Assembly (NCBI GenBank): GCA_025769875.1
Contig: JAGFNK010000048.1
Span: 1 to 64,000 of the forward strand
DNA from: Russula earlei
Lineage: Eukaryota > Basidiomycota > Agaricomycetes > Russulales > Russulaceae
Length of the DNA: 64,000 nt
Direction of reading: 5' to 3'
Under the pieces are notes generated by a model. It did no database searches. It had not been told where the DNA came from and saw only the letters and a list, made by a program, of their open reading frames with translations. Shown one piece after another: positions 10,772-20,842 of this stretch (position 1 is the first letter of the stretch; each line of letters begins with the position of its first letter). Position numbers and translations under genes: made by a program.

Positions 10772-11327
10772 TTACGAATATTCCTGTCGAACACGGGCTC
10801 TTATCAGAGCAATTTCAGCTTCCAATTCTGCAGCTCTGGCCTCACGCTCCTTCTGAAGGCGCAAGGCTCGTTCTCGCTCAGCCTGCTGAGCGGCTTCTGC
10901 CTCCGCCGGATCCATGTGTTCAAGGGCGCGGTGGAACTCCTGGAGGCGGAGCTCCTCAGCACGTTTGGCAGCCCTTTGCTTCGCCTCGACGTAAACGAGC
11001 TGCTCGCGAACGACCGACCGCGCAAACTCGATCATATCTTCCATCATATCGGCGAACTCAACCTTCTTCTCGACAAATGCTTCCAATCCCTCAACGGTCG
11101 GCCACTCGAGGAATGCTGTGAAAAGGATGGGTGAGTTGGATGAACTGCATCTATAGGGTCCCGGCTCTGACACCTTGGGACGATCGTGACTTGCATTCGC
11201 TTAGCGCTTCCAATTCCGCGGATACTCTACGGCGTCTGGCCTGATTAAGCTCATAAATGGGGAGGGGGTCGAGAGGCAGCGGTATGGGACCGGAAGATGG
11301 GTTACCACTTTGAAGATGGGATGACAT
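10772..11327 (-). CDS. Coiled-coil protein of unknown function
   Basis: Two exons fit: 11327-11174 and 11115-10772, joined by a 58-bp intron with GTGTCA donor, AACTCAC branch and TTTTCACAG acceptor (phase 1). The protein is about 165 residues. It has a short Pro-rich N-terminus (PIPLPLDPLP), then a long, strongly charged alpha-helical region rich in Ala/Glu/Arg (for example EAEAAQQAERERALRLQKE) that should form a coiled coil. No enzyme motif is visible. An in-frame Met at 11345 is an alternative start. It converges on the helix-loop-helix gene (280 bp between stops) and diverges from USB1. The function is not recognised. Confidence 0.6.
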
Positions 11328-11855
11328 GGTGTGGAGGCTTTGCACTTGGTAGCAATGACAGGATAGGAGTGAATCGCTGGAGGTAGCATTTATCTATGCG
11401 AGGGCACTCCGTGCAGTGGCACGCGCACCGCCTTGCAAACGACGCACCGAGAGTAGAGTGGGTTGACGTTTCTGGGTGAACTAACAAAAGGTGGTGAGTG
11501 CGGACTATTGTCACGTTTATGCTAGGAATGCAACCCCATAGTAACCAACCCCTTGACAAAGTTCACGTCGTCATGTAAAGAATGGCCGTCCGACGGCCTG
11601 AATATGAATGTTGCAGTGACGAACAATTAGTCTGAGCATCGACCGGGGTATTGTGCTGGTGAAGTTGTTGTTTGAGTCACCGATGAATGACGGTAACAAA
11701 TGCCCAGCGGCTTGCCCGAAGATGCTGAATATGTACTAACAGTGTGCTCACCGGCACTGGCACATTGCGTTGAAGTTATTGTTTTCAAAGAGGAAACCAA
11801 TTCACCGGCCCGCTTAGCTCCCTTTGACCTCGCCCTATTTTCTGCGTCAGGGGGG

Positions 11856-12979
11856 ATGAAACGAACCCGCACCGCCATCCTCGTGTCATACGACGAATCT
11901 ACCGACTCTGAGGATGAGGGCGAAAAGGGAACAAAGCCCCCCAAGGAAAGACCATCTCCACCACCACCACCAGTCAAGAGGCGCAAGCTTCCCGCCCTTG
12001 CAGCTCACCTCGCCCCCGCCGTCCCGCTCGACGACCCGTCAAAGCACCAGGGCCGCACACGCACGACGCCGCACGTGGAGGGACAATGGGCCGCATACGT
12101 CTACGTTCCGCTCGCCCTGCGCGGTACGCTCAGACGCGTCGTCGAGCGCGCCGTGGAGATGACGAGACGGGAGGTGCCGGGCGTGCGTGTTCTGGGAGGC
12201 CCGGATCCAGGCTCGGACTCCGTAGCGGACCTGCGCGAGCTCCATATCTCACTGACGCGACCGTTCTATCTGCGCGCTCATCAGAGAGATGAGATGAAGC
12301 GCGCTGTGAGGGACGCCGCGAGGTCTCAGCCTCCGTGAGTCTGCATTCCATGGTTCGTCATCGCCATCTACACGTCGTCCCATATCACGTGTTCTTTTTT
12401 TCTCGCGTTTAGGTGTCGTTCCGTGTGGCAGGGCAGGCAGGACTGATTGTTTGTTTCGGTTTCAGATTCGCGGCATCATTCGCGGCGTTCTCAGATCTCA
12501 CGAATGACGAACACACCCGAACTTTTCTTTCTATGGAGATTGGTGCGGGCCACCAAGAGGTATTGTCCTTCACATGTATCTCGCATGCCACGAGTTTGAG
12601 GAATCGAGTTGACATGCAGTTACGCGCCCTGTCCGCCGCCCTGTCCGCCGCCTTGCATTCGTTCCGCCAAAAAGAATATTATGAACAGCCTCGTTTCCAC
12701 GCATCATTTGCCTGGGTCCTCCTTGCCCGCCCGGCTCAAGATTTACCGTCTCAGTCTTCGGAGCCCCTTGAATTGTCCCCCTCTGCTACACCGTCTGAGG
12801 GTTCCGCTCGCGCCGACACAAGTTCTTTCTCCACCATCGCGCACCTTCCTGAGAACATCGTCCCTGCCTTGAATGCCCAGCTAGGCTCGCAGTTAAAAGG
12901 TTCAGCTGGAGTATTCGACGCAGAGGAGGTACGTATCAGGATCGGGAAGGACGTATTCAGTTGGACCTTGGCAGGATGA
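11856..12979 (+). CDS. USB1: U6 snRNA phosphodiesterase Usb1 (2H phosphoesterase)
   Basis: Usb1 (Mpn1) is a nuclear 3'-5' RNA exonuclease that trims the oligo(U) tail of U6 snRNA and leaves a protected end for the spliceosome. Three exons (11856-12334, 12466-12559, 12620-12979) give 310 residues with no frame break. The introns are 131 bp (GTGAGT...TTTCAG) and 60 bp (GTATTG...CATGCAG). The two catalytic HxS motifs of the 2H fold are present: HISLTRPF (His at about 130) and FHASFAW (His at about 218). Between them is the family block FAAFSDLTNDEHTRTFL, then SFRQKEYYE. The N-terminus MKRTRTAILVSYDESTDSEDE resembles other fungal Usb1 starts, so the Met at 11856 is preferred over one at 11700. 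The C-terminus ends RIRIGKDVFSWTL as in the family. It appears intact. Confidence 0.92.
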
Positions 12980-13286
12980 CGTGCTAGTCGCATGGAAGGT
13001 CCATCTTTCTGCTTCCAGGTGCACTTGCTTTAGCTTTATTGATACATCTACTCATATTTAACGTATCCCATCTGGGAATGCTCATTCAGTTGCGCACAAA
13101 TCTACTTTCATTACAATGTCAACTGTTGACATCAAGCAGTGACGCGCGGCACTAAAACTAAATGCTACGATACGAGCGAAGTGTATTCAGTCGTTCCGTG
13201 CACATGAATCATTGCCTGGCACAAAGTAATGGCTAGAGTTACTAATACCGGGACAACATCGATCGAAAGGCAACTCGTATTCCTAC
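12980..13286. other. USB1 3' flank
   Basis: AT-rich sequence after the USB1 stop. No coding signal or repeat was recognised up to the start of the segmental duplication. Confidence 0.5.
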
Positions 13287-13858
13287 AGAGCATGGTGCAG
13301 TCTGAGGCTTTCAGTGCTCCTCAGAGATGTTGCGTCCTTTCGTCATCGCGTTCTCATTTCATTTTTCACTCTGACGCCAGTGGAGCCACCAAGAAGTCGC
13401 GCGTCCTGTCTTTGTTTCACGCTCCAATTCTTGACCCCTTGGGCCTTGTATAAGCGCTCGCACCTCACGCTAGACGGTCATTTGGCGTCCTCTTGTCTTA
13501 TCCTTCGGTCACTCTTCCCACTGATATCCCAAGCTCATCACGCACTTTAAGGACTCGCTACAGAACAAACGCCACGTGCCGAGGATATCAGCGCCTGAAT
13601 TCGCTCGCATTTTCGTTTCCGGAATACTGCGCCTTGCATACGCAGAGAGAAATACATGATCGATTTTTTCCAAATATGTAATTCAAGCTATTGTACTTAT
13701 AATTTTGCGTATTTAACAGGTCAGGTCTTACCTCCAACTGGTAGCATGCTTGCACTTGACACAGGAACGATGGTTACACATCCGTGGTGGTAAAAAAGTG
13801 ATATTGTCACATTTTTTCCCCCACGTAATGTGCCGAACAGCCGTGCCCTTATGTCGTT

Positions 13859-14598
13859 CTAGCACCGAAAACTTTTCATGAGGCGGGCAGCGGGGAAGAG
13901 TCCCTGGGGCAACGCGCGCTGGATAGTAAAATATCGCAGGGTACCTGGGAGAACCCCGCCATGTTGTCGTCAACTTGTGTTGCAGCATTCTTGGAGTCAG
14001 ACAAGGAGGAGAAGAAGTGCTTACCCATGGCCAGCACAACCATCCCAAAGGCGATCAGCGTTGCACCTAACGGGCGTGCATACGGAGCGACTGCGATCTC
14101 ATTTCCCGGCAAGTCATTCACGGTCGCATTTACGGAGACGCGGAAAAGTTGTACAAGGGCTGTATGGAAATATCGAAATATCAAAATCAAGAAGAGAAAG
14201 GGAATAAGAGACACACCGACACCGGCGCCTGAAAAGGAGAGACTGGTGCGGACGTAGGCGAGGAAGGTGCGTTCGGACGCAAGGTGGTCGCGTGCGACAG
14301 AGCCGGTGTTCTGTAAGGTGAGCGACAGACTGAGTGGAAGCGCTGCGGCAGAGACGTCGTCCGCCTTCTGTCGGGAGGACTGCGAAGGTCCGTCACGAAG
14401 TTGGTTTGCATCGGCGCAGGACTGCTGGTGGATAGGATGTGTGTGGTCATCATCAGAGTGAATCCGAATCTTGTGAGATATTGAAGGAGCGCGACTCGGG
14501 ACGACGGGGTCTGCAGATGCGGGAGGGTGATTTGACAAGCTGGGTTGTTGACTTATGCAGTGACTAGGTAGACGCCTTGTAGCCCCCGGTTGTGACAT
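13859..14598 (-). CDS. DUF202-domain membrane protein, C-terminally truncated copy
   Basis: DUF202 proteins are small integral membrane proteins with about three helices. The domain also occurs in vacuolar transporter chaperone subunits. Three exons (14598-14223, 14159-14025, 13944-13859) total 597 nt, 198 residues. Introns of 63 and 80 bp follow GT-AG. Family features: ERTFLAYVRTSLSFSGAA, PYARPLGATLIAFGMVVLAM, and RYFTIQRALPQGLFPAARL. The reading then runs into MKSFRC and a stop, because a 208-bp stretch present in copy 2 is missing here. The final hydrophobic helix (IFLQAVSLGALVGVVFGILV in copy 2) is therefore lost. The N-terminal 70 residues are Ser/Pro-rich and disordered, and differ in origin from copy 2 before SQQPSLSN. 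It may be a functional short form or a pseudogene. Confidence 0.7.
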
Positions 14599-14995
14599 GA
14601 TCGCTGTCGATGCTTGCCTCCACCCCACAACCGTGACCCCACCGGCGCTGCTTTCCACGTGGAATTTCAATCATCATGACCTGCAACGGGGCTTCATCAT
14701 ATACGTGCCAGGCGATGCTATCCCTGAGCTTCTGATAAGGGAGATGCCAACGTTCGGGAGGGGTGCTTCTGCAGGCATGCCAAGCTATGTATAAACCCCG
14801 CGGAATGCACTCCGTACGTACCTCTGAGGCCGCCGTTGGGGATATGGATGTGAACGCTCCATTCCGTGACGTTTTCAATCTCATAAAGGGCGAGGCGAGG
14901 CACTTGACGCGACAGGTGAGGCCCCCTCCGATATCCATTCACACCCCTCCCTCCGCCAATCCAACTGTATCAACTGAAAGAAACAAAAGAACACG
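14599..14995. other. 5' region of DUF202 copy 1, not shared with copy 2 until 14759
   Basis: About 14550-14758 has no counterpart in copy 2, where unrelated sequence (39402-39617) occupies the same place. From GGTGCTTCTGCAGGCATGCC at 14762 the copies align again. No gene was identified. Confidence 0.5.
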
Positions 14996-15106
14996 ATGTT
15001 CTCCACCGACGCAGGTGAGTTCCTTTATGACTATGACCGGCGTCGTGGTGGCGGTGGCGGTGACCCCGCGCTGCGCCCGTCCGGCTTTGTGCGCTCAGCA
15101 AGCTGA
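14996..15106 (+). CDS. 36-codon ORF or first exon, Gly-rich
   Basis: An ATG at 14996 opens a short frame with MFSTDAGEFLYDYDRRR, a run of five Gly, and DPALRPSGFVRSAS before TGA. After six codons it also contains a perfect-looking splice donor (CAG|GTGAGT), so it may instead be the first exon of an unresolved gene. In copy 2 the equivalent ATG (39876) runs into a stop after seven codons through a one-base change in spacing, although the distal codons DPALRASGFVRSAS remain. Whether it is translated is unknown. Confidence 0.25.
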   Translation: MFSTDAGEFLYDYDRRRGGGGGDPALRPSGFVRSAS

Positions 15107-15871
15107 TGACTGTGCTGCTTCTTAAATTTCTTTGTGGCGGCGGCGGCAAAACTAACAACAACCCACGAAAAATAAACTCGGAAAAACAAACAAACAACAC
15201 CCTCCTGCCGTGGGCCTCGGCTCGGCTGTGTCCTCCGCTCACGTAGTGACAGGCATCACAGGCGCGAGCACGGCAGCTTCTCCCAAGAAAGAAAAGCCTC
15301 CCAGGCCGCGACGGGAACGGGCGGCAATGAACGTACTAAGCACCACCCATGGTGCCCGACCTTCGATACAGTAATGTGAGGGGCGTGTGGACCGGCACCC
15401 AAATCAACGTATCGGCACGGATGCACGTATCCAACCTAACCTGTACGGGTTCCCTTAGATTATACCGAAGTTCAACGGTTCCGCTTCAACTACCGTCTGG
15501 GGCCAGCTTGGGACTTGCATGTGACACGGTTTTACCTTCTCACTCAAGAGTTGATCGCAAAGGAAGATTATGGAGCACTCATCATACCTTGAACATTGTG
15601 TCGGAGTTCAGTTCAAACGCACAAGCAAAAGGTACACACAAGGTTCAAACACACGTTAAGGCAAAGCCAAGCTACATGTACACAATATCAAACAGCACCG
15701 ACACAAGTTAAATGTACGGAGTTGAATCCGAAGTGGTGTAGGGCTGGCAGAATTGTTCATGTTGGCTCGGTTCAAGTTCCCATCCTCAGTTCTGGGCCCG
15801 AAAAAGAGTTGGGCATGGATTAGACTCGACGGGTTGATGTCCGGAAGCATGATAACTTACGAATTTCGCCC
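15107..15871. other. Non-coding part of the duplication
   Basis: Contains a short GGC-repeat tract (about 15136-15150) and A-rich sequence. The open frame at 15349-15711 is not preserved as coding in copy 2. No gene is supported. Confidence 0.4.
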
Positions 15872-16339
15872 CTAGATACCATTTATGATGGTGGTGGCAG
15901 TGCCCCTATTGTACGTGAAGGCAAAGACCCTGTTCCCCGCGAGATCATTGATGGTGTATATTCCGGCTACATTGTAGACTATAGCAGCGGCATTTAGTAA
16001 ATTGTCCACCCCGTCTGGCTTAACCACGTTGACGGGGTTTCCGGACTGATTGTTGAAGGTGATACCTCCCCCCTAATAGGTGACCAAATTATGATCGACG
16101 GGCTGTCAAGCGTAAATCATGATACTTACGACAGCAATGCCAGTAAGGTCGGTGGAGAGAGTTCCTCTATCGTATGCGAAGGAGAAAATCGGGTCCGCGC
16201 CGCTCCTGACCCTATAATTTCCAGCATCCAGGTAGGTTCTAACATTCCCGTTTGGAAACGCGTCCTGGGGATCACCCGGCCCCGGCAAGATCAAGGTGAG
16301 GTTGGCACCAGAATTATTCGTGAAGGTGACGTCGGCCAT
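15872..16339 (-). CDS. 136-residue protein of two homologous repeats, copy 1
   Basis: I do not recognise the family. Two exons (16339-16130 and 16072-15872), joined by a 57-bp phase-0 intron (GTAAGT...CTATTAG), encode 70+66 residues. Each exon encodes one copy of an internal repeat. The first begins VTFTNNSGANLTLILPGPG and ends DPIFSFAYDRGTLSTDLTGI; the second begins ITFNNQSGNPVNVVKPDG and ends VFAFTYNRGTATTIINGI. Alternating hydrophobic/polar residues suggest beta structure. There is no signal peptide or membrane segment, so it may be cytosolic. After the second stop there is a TCGTAAGTTATCATG stretch resembling the exon-1 donor, which suggests the second exon arose by duplication of the first with its donor. 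An intact paralogue lies at 41928-42395. Confidence 0.65.
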
Positions 16340-16737
16340 CTGATACGAAGTTAGATATAAAGTTAGGGATACTACGACTGGAGAAGGCAGTAGAACACCA
16401 ACGTTGAGATTTAACGAAACGTTGAGTCCTGCAGGAGAAATAAATCTCAGCCTAATGGGTGAGACTGGCAGGAAAGTGAAGGACGCACAAGGCTGAGCAG
16501 ATGTTGGAATGGGTGTTGGATAGTCAGATGGAATGCGTCTGCACGGCCCTTTATATGTTCGTAGCCTACCGCCAACCTCCTTCCGCTACAAGGGCCATCG
16601 ATATGCTGAATAGTGATGGTACAATAAGACGGAATCCTTTTCCGTGAAATTACGCTGCGCCGTCGCACCTTGACGTCAAATCATTATATCAAGAGTATGC
16701 TATACATCCCGTCTTCATGTAGCAACGTGTCCGGATT

Positions 16738-16887
16738 TCAATCCAATGCAGTTGCAAATGCCTTTAATTGTGTAATCCGGTGGGAAGAATCATCGTAGTC
16801 GTCTTTAGAAAACGTAAGTACAACCCTCGAATGGTGCATAGTCAATACTGGGCTGGGCACATTATCGGTTAGCGTGATATTCGCCAT
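16738..16887 (-). CDS. 49-residue ORF, possibly a relative of the two-repeat protein, copy 1
   Basis: The frame starts MANITLTDNVPSPVLTMHHS and ends LKAFATALD. It has the same length (50 codons with stop) in copy 2 at 42805-42954, where differences are mainly substitutions. The start MANITLTDN resembles MADVTFTNN of the neighbouring two-repeat gene, so it may be a shortened member, or exon 1 of one: a possible donor lies after HHSR. Expression is unknown. Confidence 0.35.
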   Translation of the reverse strand: MANITLTDNVPSPVLTMHHSRVVLTFSKDDYDDSSHRITQLKAFATALD

Positions 16888-17414
16888 AGCAGCTCCATGG
16901 AAGTTGTCAGTTAGGATACGTACGGAACACGACACGTAAAGTCGTGAATACGCGATTTTACGCCATGATGACTGGTTCATGGGTTCCGACCGGGCCAGCT
17001 AAGGATCCGGTCGAGACCTCGCCTCGCCTGGTGAATGTGTGCTGTTCCATCGCCGGTTGTGAGACTTGTGACCGTTCATGACTTGACACCGAGGCGGTGG
17101 CGGTGGTGACGGTTCTAATTGACGTAGGGGCGCAAAGCCTTTTGTGAGAGTGTAATTAGATTAGCCAGATTGAGTCGAGTGCCCAGCCTGCGTCTTGAGG
17201 GCGCAATCAATTCCCGGGACTGCCATCGATTAGGGATATAGTACCGGACCACGAGGGATGGAGACAATTTGAGCGCTCCGAGCGCGCGTTGTATGTATGG
17301 ACAAAGTTTATTTTCGAACCCTCTTTATCGAGGCTACATGCAGAAACGCATTGATGCGCAGTAAAGAGAGAGACCATTCAATTCGAATTTCTAGATGCAC
17401 AGCAAATGGCGACA

Positions 17415-18440
17415 TCAGTACGGAAACACGTGGGAAAAGGATAGGTTTCCATGCCTTGACCAACGAGGTGCAATACATCCACTTCCACCAACCAAGGTGC
17501 TTGTAGGGTTGCAACACGCCATTGCTGTCACCAGAAGTGAGATCAGGTCCACGAAATGACATGCGCACGCAACGTACAAGGTGATGACGAAGCCGAAGAA
17601 AAAGCCAAAAAGTCGCGCAGCGATCGCAACGTTTGGCGATATGGCGGCAACCCATTGTGCGAGGGTGGGATAGTACAGGGGGTAGGCAATCCATAGCATC
17701 AAATAGGAGTAGCCCGCGCGGCTTGAACGGAGACCGACGAGCCAATACCAGATGAGGAAGCACAAAGATGACCCCATGTTGAAGGGCAGCTCCCCGAGGA
17801 TTTGCGCGGCAACGAGCGCAGTCCAGCTGTACATCCGACGAGCGCGTTCGCGAATCTCATAAACCCTACGAGTCTCGATGAAGGGGATTTGAATCTGATT
17901 AGACAAAAGCGCGCTCACGAGAAGACTCGTGAAAACGGCCTGTTCGCACACGTTAATTAGCTACTGAGACAAGAATAGCTTACAAAGATCTTGTTCTGTG
18001 TGCCCTGGATAGAGTCTTTCGCCTTGTAGAAGGTGAATCCGATGAAGAGCGAAGCGACGAGATTCGAAGCTAGTTTAGCCACCAAGTATGTGGGATCTCG
18101 CCAGTGACGGACGATGTCCCGTTCCCAGAGGGTTCTAACCTGGAACAACCATGATGTTGAGAACTCTGAGTGTTGTTCCGTGTCCACTGCATGGCGCTTT
18201 CGGCCATTTTCAAGGAGAGCCTCAAGTTCATCGTCCACTGCTCTGGCTTCTGGAGAGCCCTTCCACACGTCGTGCCAGTTCGTAGCTGTCGTTGCTGTCG
18301 CGCCTGCCCCGATAACATACTCGGCTCTGTGCAGAGAATGAGCGTGGGTTTTCAACAGTTAACTAGCGACGTACGGATTCGCGTTAGGGGGCACACATAA
18401 TTTCCACCCCTCTGGAAATAGATGTCGATTTCTTGCACCA
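17415..18440 (-). pseudogene. PDR-type ABC transporter relic (C-terminal membrane half)
   Basis: Pleiotropic drug resistance ABCG transporters export toxic compounds across the plasma membrane. Here only part of the second half remains, read on the minus strand. The linker YFQRGGNYVC then shifts frame into PPNANPAEYVIGAGATA, across a 48-bp intron-like gap. The start of TMD2 follows (WLFQVRTLWERDIVRHWRDP, KDSIQGTQNKIF), then a 44-bp intron (17940-17983), PFIETRRVYEIRERARRMYS and ILGELPFN. Beyond about 17640 the reading degrades: the GVLQP...GWW-WMY motif appears in another frame and the C-terminus is missing. Both nucleotide-binding domains are absent. It lies entirely in the segment missing from copy 2. 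Confidence 0.8.
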
Positions 18441-18672
18441 ATGCTCACGGCCGGAACCAAATAACAGGGTGCCGGGCACGCCCAAGGACAGTCTGGCACC
18501 TTTCGGCAGCACGGGATGGGAATGGTGCCCAGTGCCCACCCCCCGGACGAGACTGCATTACTGGCATCGCTGATGAACCTTATGCCAATGCAATTCTAGC
18601 TCAATCAAAGCGGAGCTTGTCGCGGTCATGACTTGGCCTGCAGTGTACATGGTCTAGGGATCTTACGGCTCG

Positions 18673-18706
18673 TCCCCAGTCCCCAGTCCCCAGTCCCCAG
18701 TCCCCG
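18673..18706. repeat. TCCCCAG microsatellite
   Basis: The 7-base unit TCCCCAG is repeated about 4.7 times without error in an otherwise non-coding stretch. Confidence 0.9.
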
Positions 18707-18849
18707 TCGGCGCAAAGATCCGTCAATCGTGAATGATTGGTAGCTTCATTTCCAGCGTTCTTCAGATCTTGTACACTGATGTGAGATTAACATAAGCCAC
18801 CTAAATATCTAATAAGTGTCCTTCATGCTTGCAAGACAACGAAACCCGT

Positions 18850-20016
18850 CCGGTACTATGTTGGTACACATACGATGAGGAAGAGCGTCGAAGATGGAGA
18901 AACATTTGCGAGTTCCTCGCCAGCATGATTAGACCTAAGCCTCTCCAATCTTGTAGGCGCAACCTCTACGTCGTTCCTTCCTAGCAACCGCATCAAAATA
19001 TCTCTATTCCAAAGTCAGAAATGAAGGCACATAGCAAATCGATCGACTTGCTGATTCGCCAGTCCGTCACCTCCTTTGTCGATAATGCGAGAACGGAGAG
19101 TAATTCCGCCAAAATCATCCCCGATGACCCCCCATAATTGGAATCCCCGAGTAGATGTTTAGACGTTCGAGGAAGAATTGGATACGCTCGGAGAGGTAGA
19201 TGAGTTTGTCATGGCTCGCCGCGACATCTCTACAGTCTAAAGGCTGGATATCACAGGGATGGACGAGTCGGAACGGGGGGGTACGTACCTCGAGGAGAAC
19301 ACCGCTACCAGTAAAGATTATTGTCGCGGGTGAGAATGGCGTGTAATCCGATGTCGGTAGACGCTCGTACTGACTAAATGAGGGAGCCTACCAGCGCGCA
19401 TCACTCTACAAGCGTCGCCGAAAACGAAAACGATATGTGCACTGTCGCATCCAACCATATCATCAATTTATTTTCGCCTTGATGAAGTTTACTGAATGCC
19501 TGGGCCCGAGCCCGGAGTGCGTCCCGAGACGGCCTCCGGGTCATCACAGGCATCAAACCGTGCGGCGAAAGGATGACTTCTAGACATTATCCTGTCACCA
19601 TCTGGTGCTCGACTGAGGCAGCATTGATTATTGCGGTGAATTGACGGGTCAAAGGGTCAGCCGTATATTTGTTAGAAATGGGGACAGCATCGGGAAAGTG
19701 GGAGGAGGGTAAGGTCGTGGATGGAGGCCATGACGTGGATGCGGTCAAGGAACGAGCACTGCCTTGAAAATAGCAAGCTCTGGTAGGCATCCTCAGGTGT
19801 TTTTGTATCAGCGATCAAGCTAGGTGTGGAGAACAGGCGTGGAGACACGCGCATCACGGGATGTGTCTCAACTGAACTCGGCGAGTGCGAGAACCGAGTA
19901 GTTCCTCTGGTTTGAATCATGTCAAACAGGTCGCGTTCACCCCAACGCGAATTGGCGAAGAGAAAGATTCGACGTTTGAGAACATCCCGTTTGTCCCTCT
20001 TGATGTCTTGGACCAC
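18850..20016 (-). pseudogene. Decayed unrecognised gene
   Basis: Several coding-like minus-strand segments in different frames follow one another, separated by stops: DPHGFIVVQDIKRDKRD and SRWGERDLFDMIQTRG (about 20040-19900), KYTADPLTRQFTAIINAASV (about 19660-19600), GENKLMIWLDATVHISFSF (near 19450), TPFSPATIIFTGSGVLLEV and YLSERIQFFLERLNIYSG (about 19340-19150), and DFGGITLRSRIIDKGGDG (about 19120-19060). Together they look like one multi-exon gene, possibly broken by indels. I cannot name the family. Copy 2 keeps only the most upstream part (44632 onward), so there the gene is cut. Confidence 0.35.
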
Positions 20017-20842
20017 GATAAAGCCATGCGGATCACATGTACATATGCGCCATGGCCAATGGACATGAGCCAGATATGATATTCAGTTCCGAGTCGTGCT
20101 GATCATTTCAACTTGAAGATATAGAGTTGTGCACCTTTCCAGCCTTGCCTGCTTCTTATATAGCCGAGTAAACGGGCAAAATGCCGCTCGTGATCCGGAG
20201 CAGAGCCCTGGGCTGAGTATGAGAGTGTGACAGAGACTTCACCTCCTCTTTTGTGAGTCGCATGGATGGCTACTTCGAATGCGCTCCGAAGGCAGTGATT
20301 CCCTAGAGAACCAAACCGACCATATCACCGAGCCTTGTTTGCATCGTGGATTTTGTACGGGAAACCGATGCAAGGATATCTGGAATGGGCAGGGAAGTCG
20401 CTGTGGCCGTGCAGCAACCCGTTTGTGCGAGGCATCGGTATCTTGCTCATCGGCGTCATCATAAAGTTTTCCGTTGACCGATTCACGTCCGGGTCAGTTG
20501 AGGTGGCTTCAAGTTTGCGAGCGAGAGTGGTTCGGAGAGGTCCATTATAAATGACAAGGCTCGTACGGTTTTCCGCAAGACGAGGGGGTTTTTGGAAGTT
20601 GGGATTGTCAAAGCGAAGGCGGCAGGCGGGAATTACCGTGGAGAGTTCTAACTTGAATTGGAATTGTCATGGCGACAACCGGAGTTGCGTACTTTTAGCG
20701 GTGGTTAGATGATCAAAAATTACTATAAAAGGCGATTGGGTCGGCAAGATAATCGGGGCTTCAATCACGCGTGTTATTGACACCAAAGTATCTTCTAAAT
20801 CACTTATTTAAGGACTTATTTATTATGTATCTTGAAAATAAA
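20017..20842. other. Right part of the duplication and junction with the transposon nest
   Basis: Up to about 20684 this aligns with 44700-45384. It contains short open frames in both copies (for example the plus-strand SLWPCSNPFVRGI...), but the differences between copies do not favour one frame. The AT-rich end leads into the MULE. Confidence 0.4.

Larger units (their letters stand above)
13287..20684 (+). repeat. Segmental duplication, copy 1
   Basis: From AGAGCATGGTGCAGTCTGAG at about 13287 to GAATTGGAATTGTCATGG at about 20684 the sequence reappears in the same order and orientation at 37899-45384. Long stretches look nearly identical by eye. Differences are blocky: copy 1 lacks 208 bp present in copy 2 (38489-38696), lacks the copy-2 blocks at about 40330-40900 and 41010-41487, has no hAT-like insertion, and retains 17280-19941, which copy 2 lacks. 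Percent identity was not computed. Confidence 0.9.
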
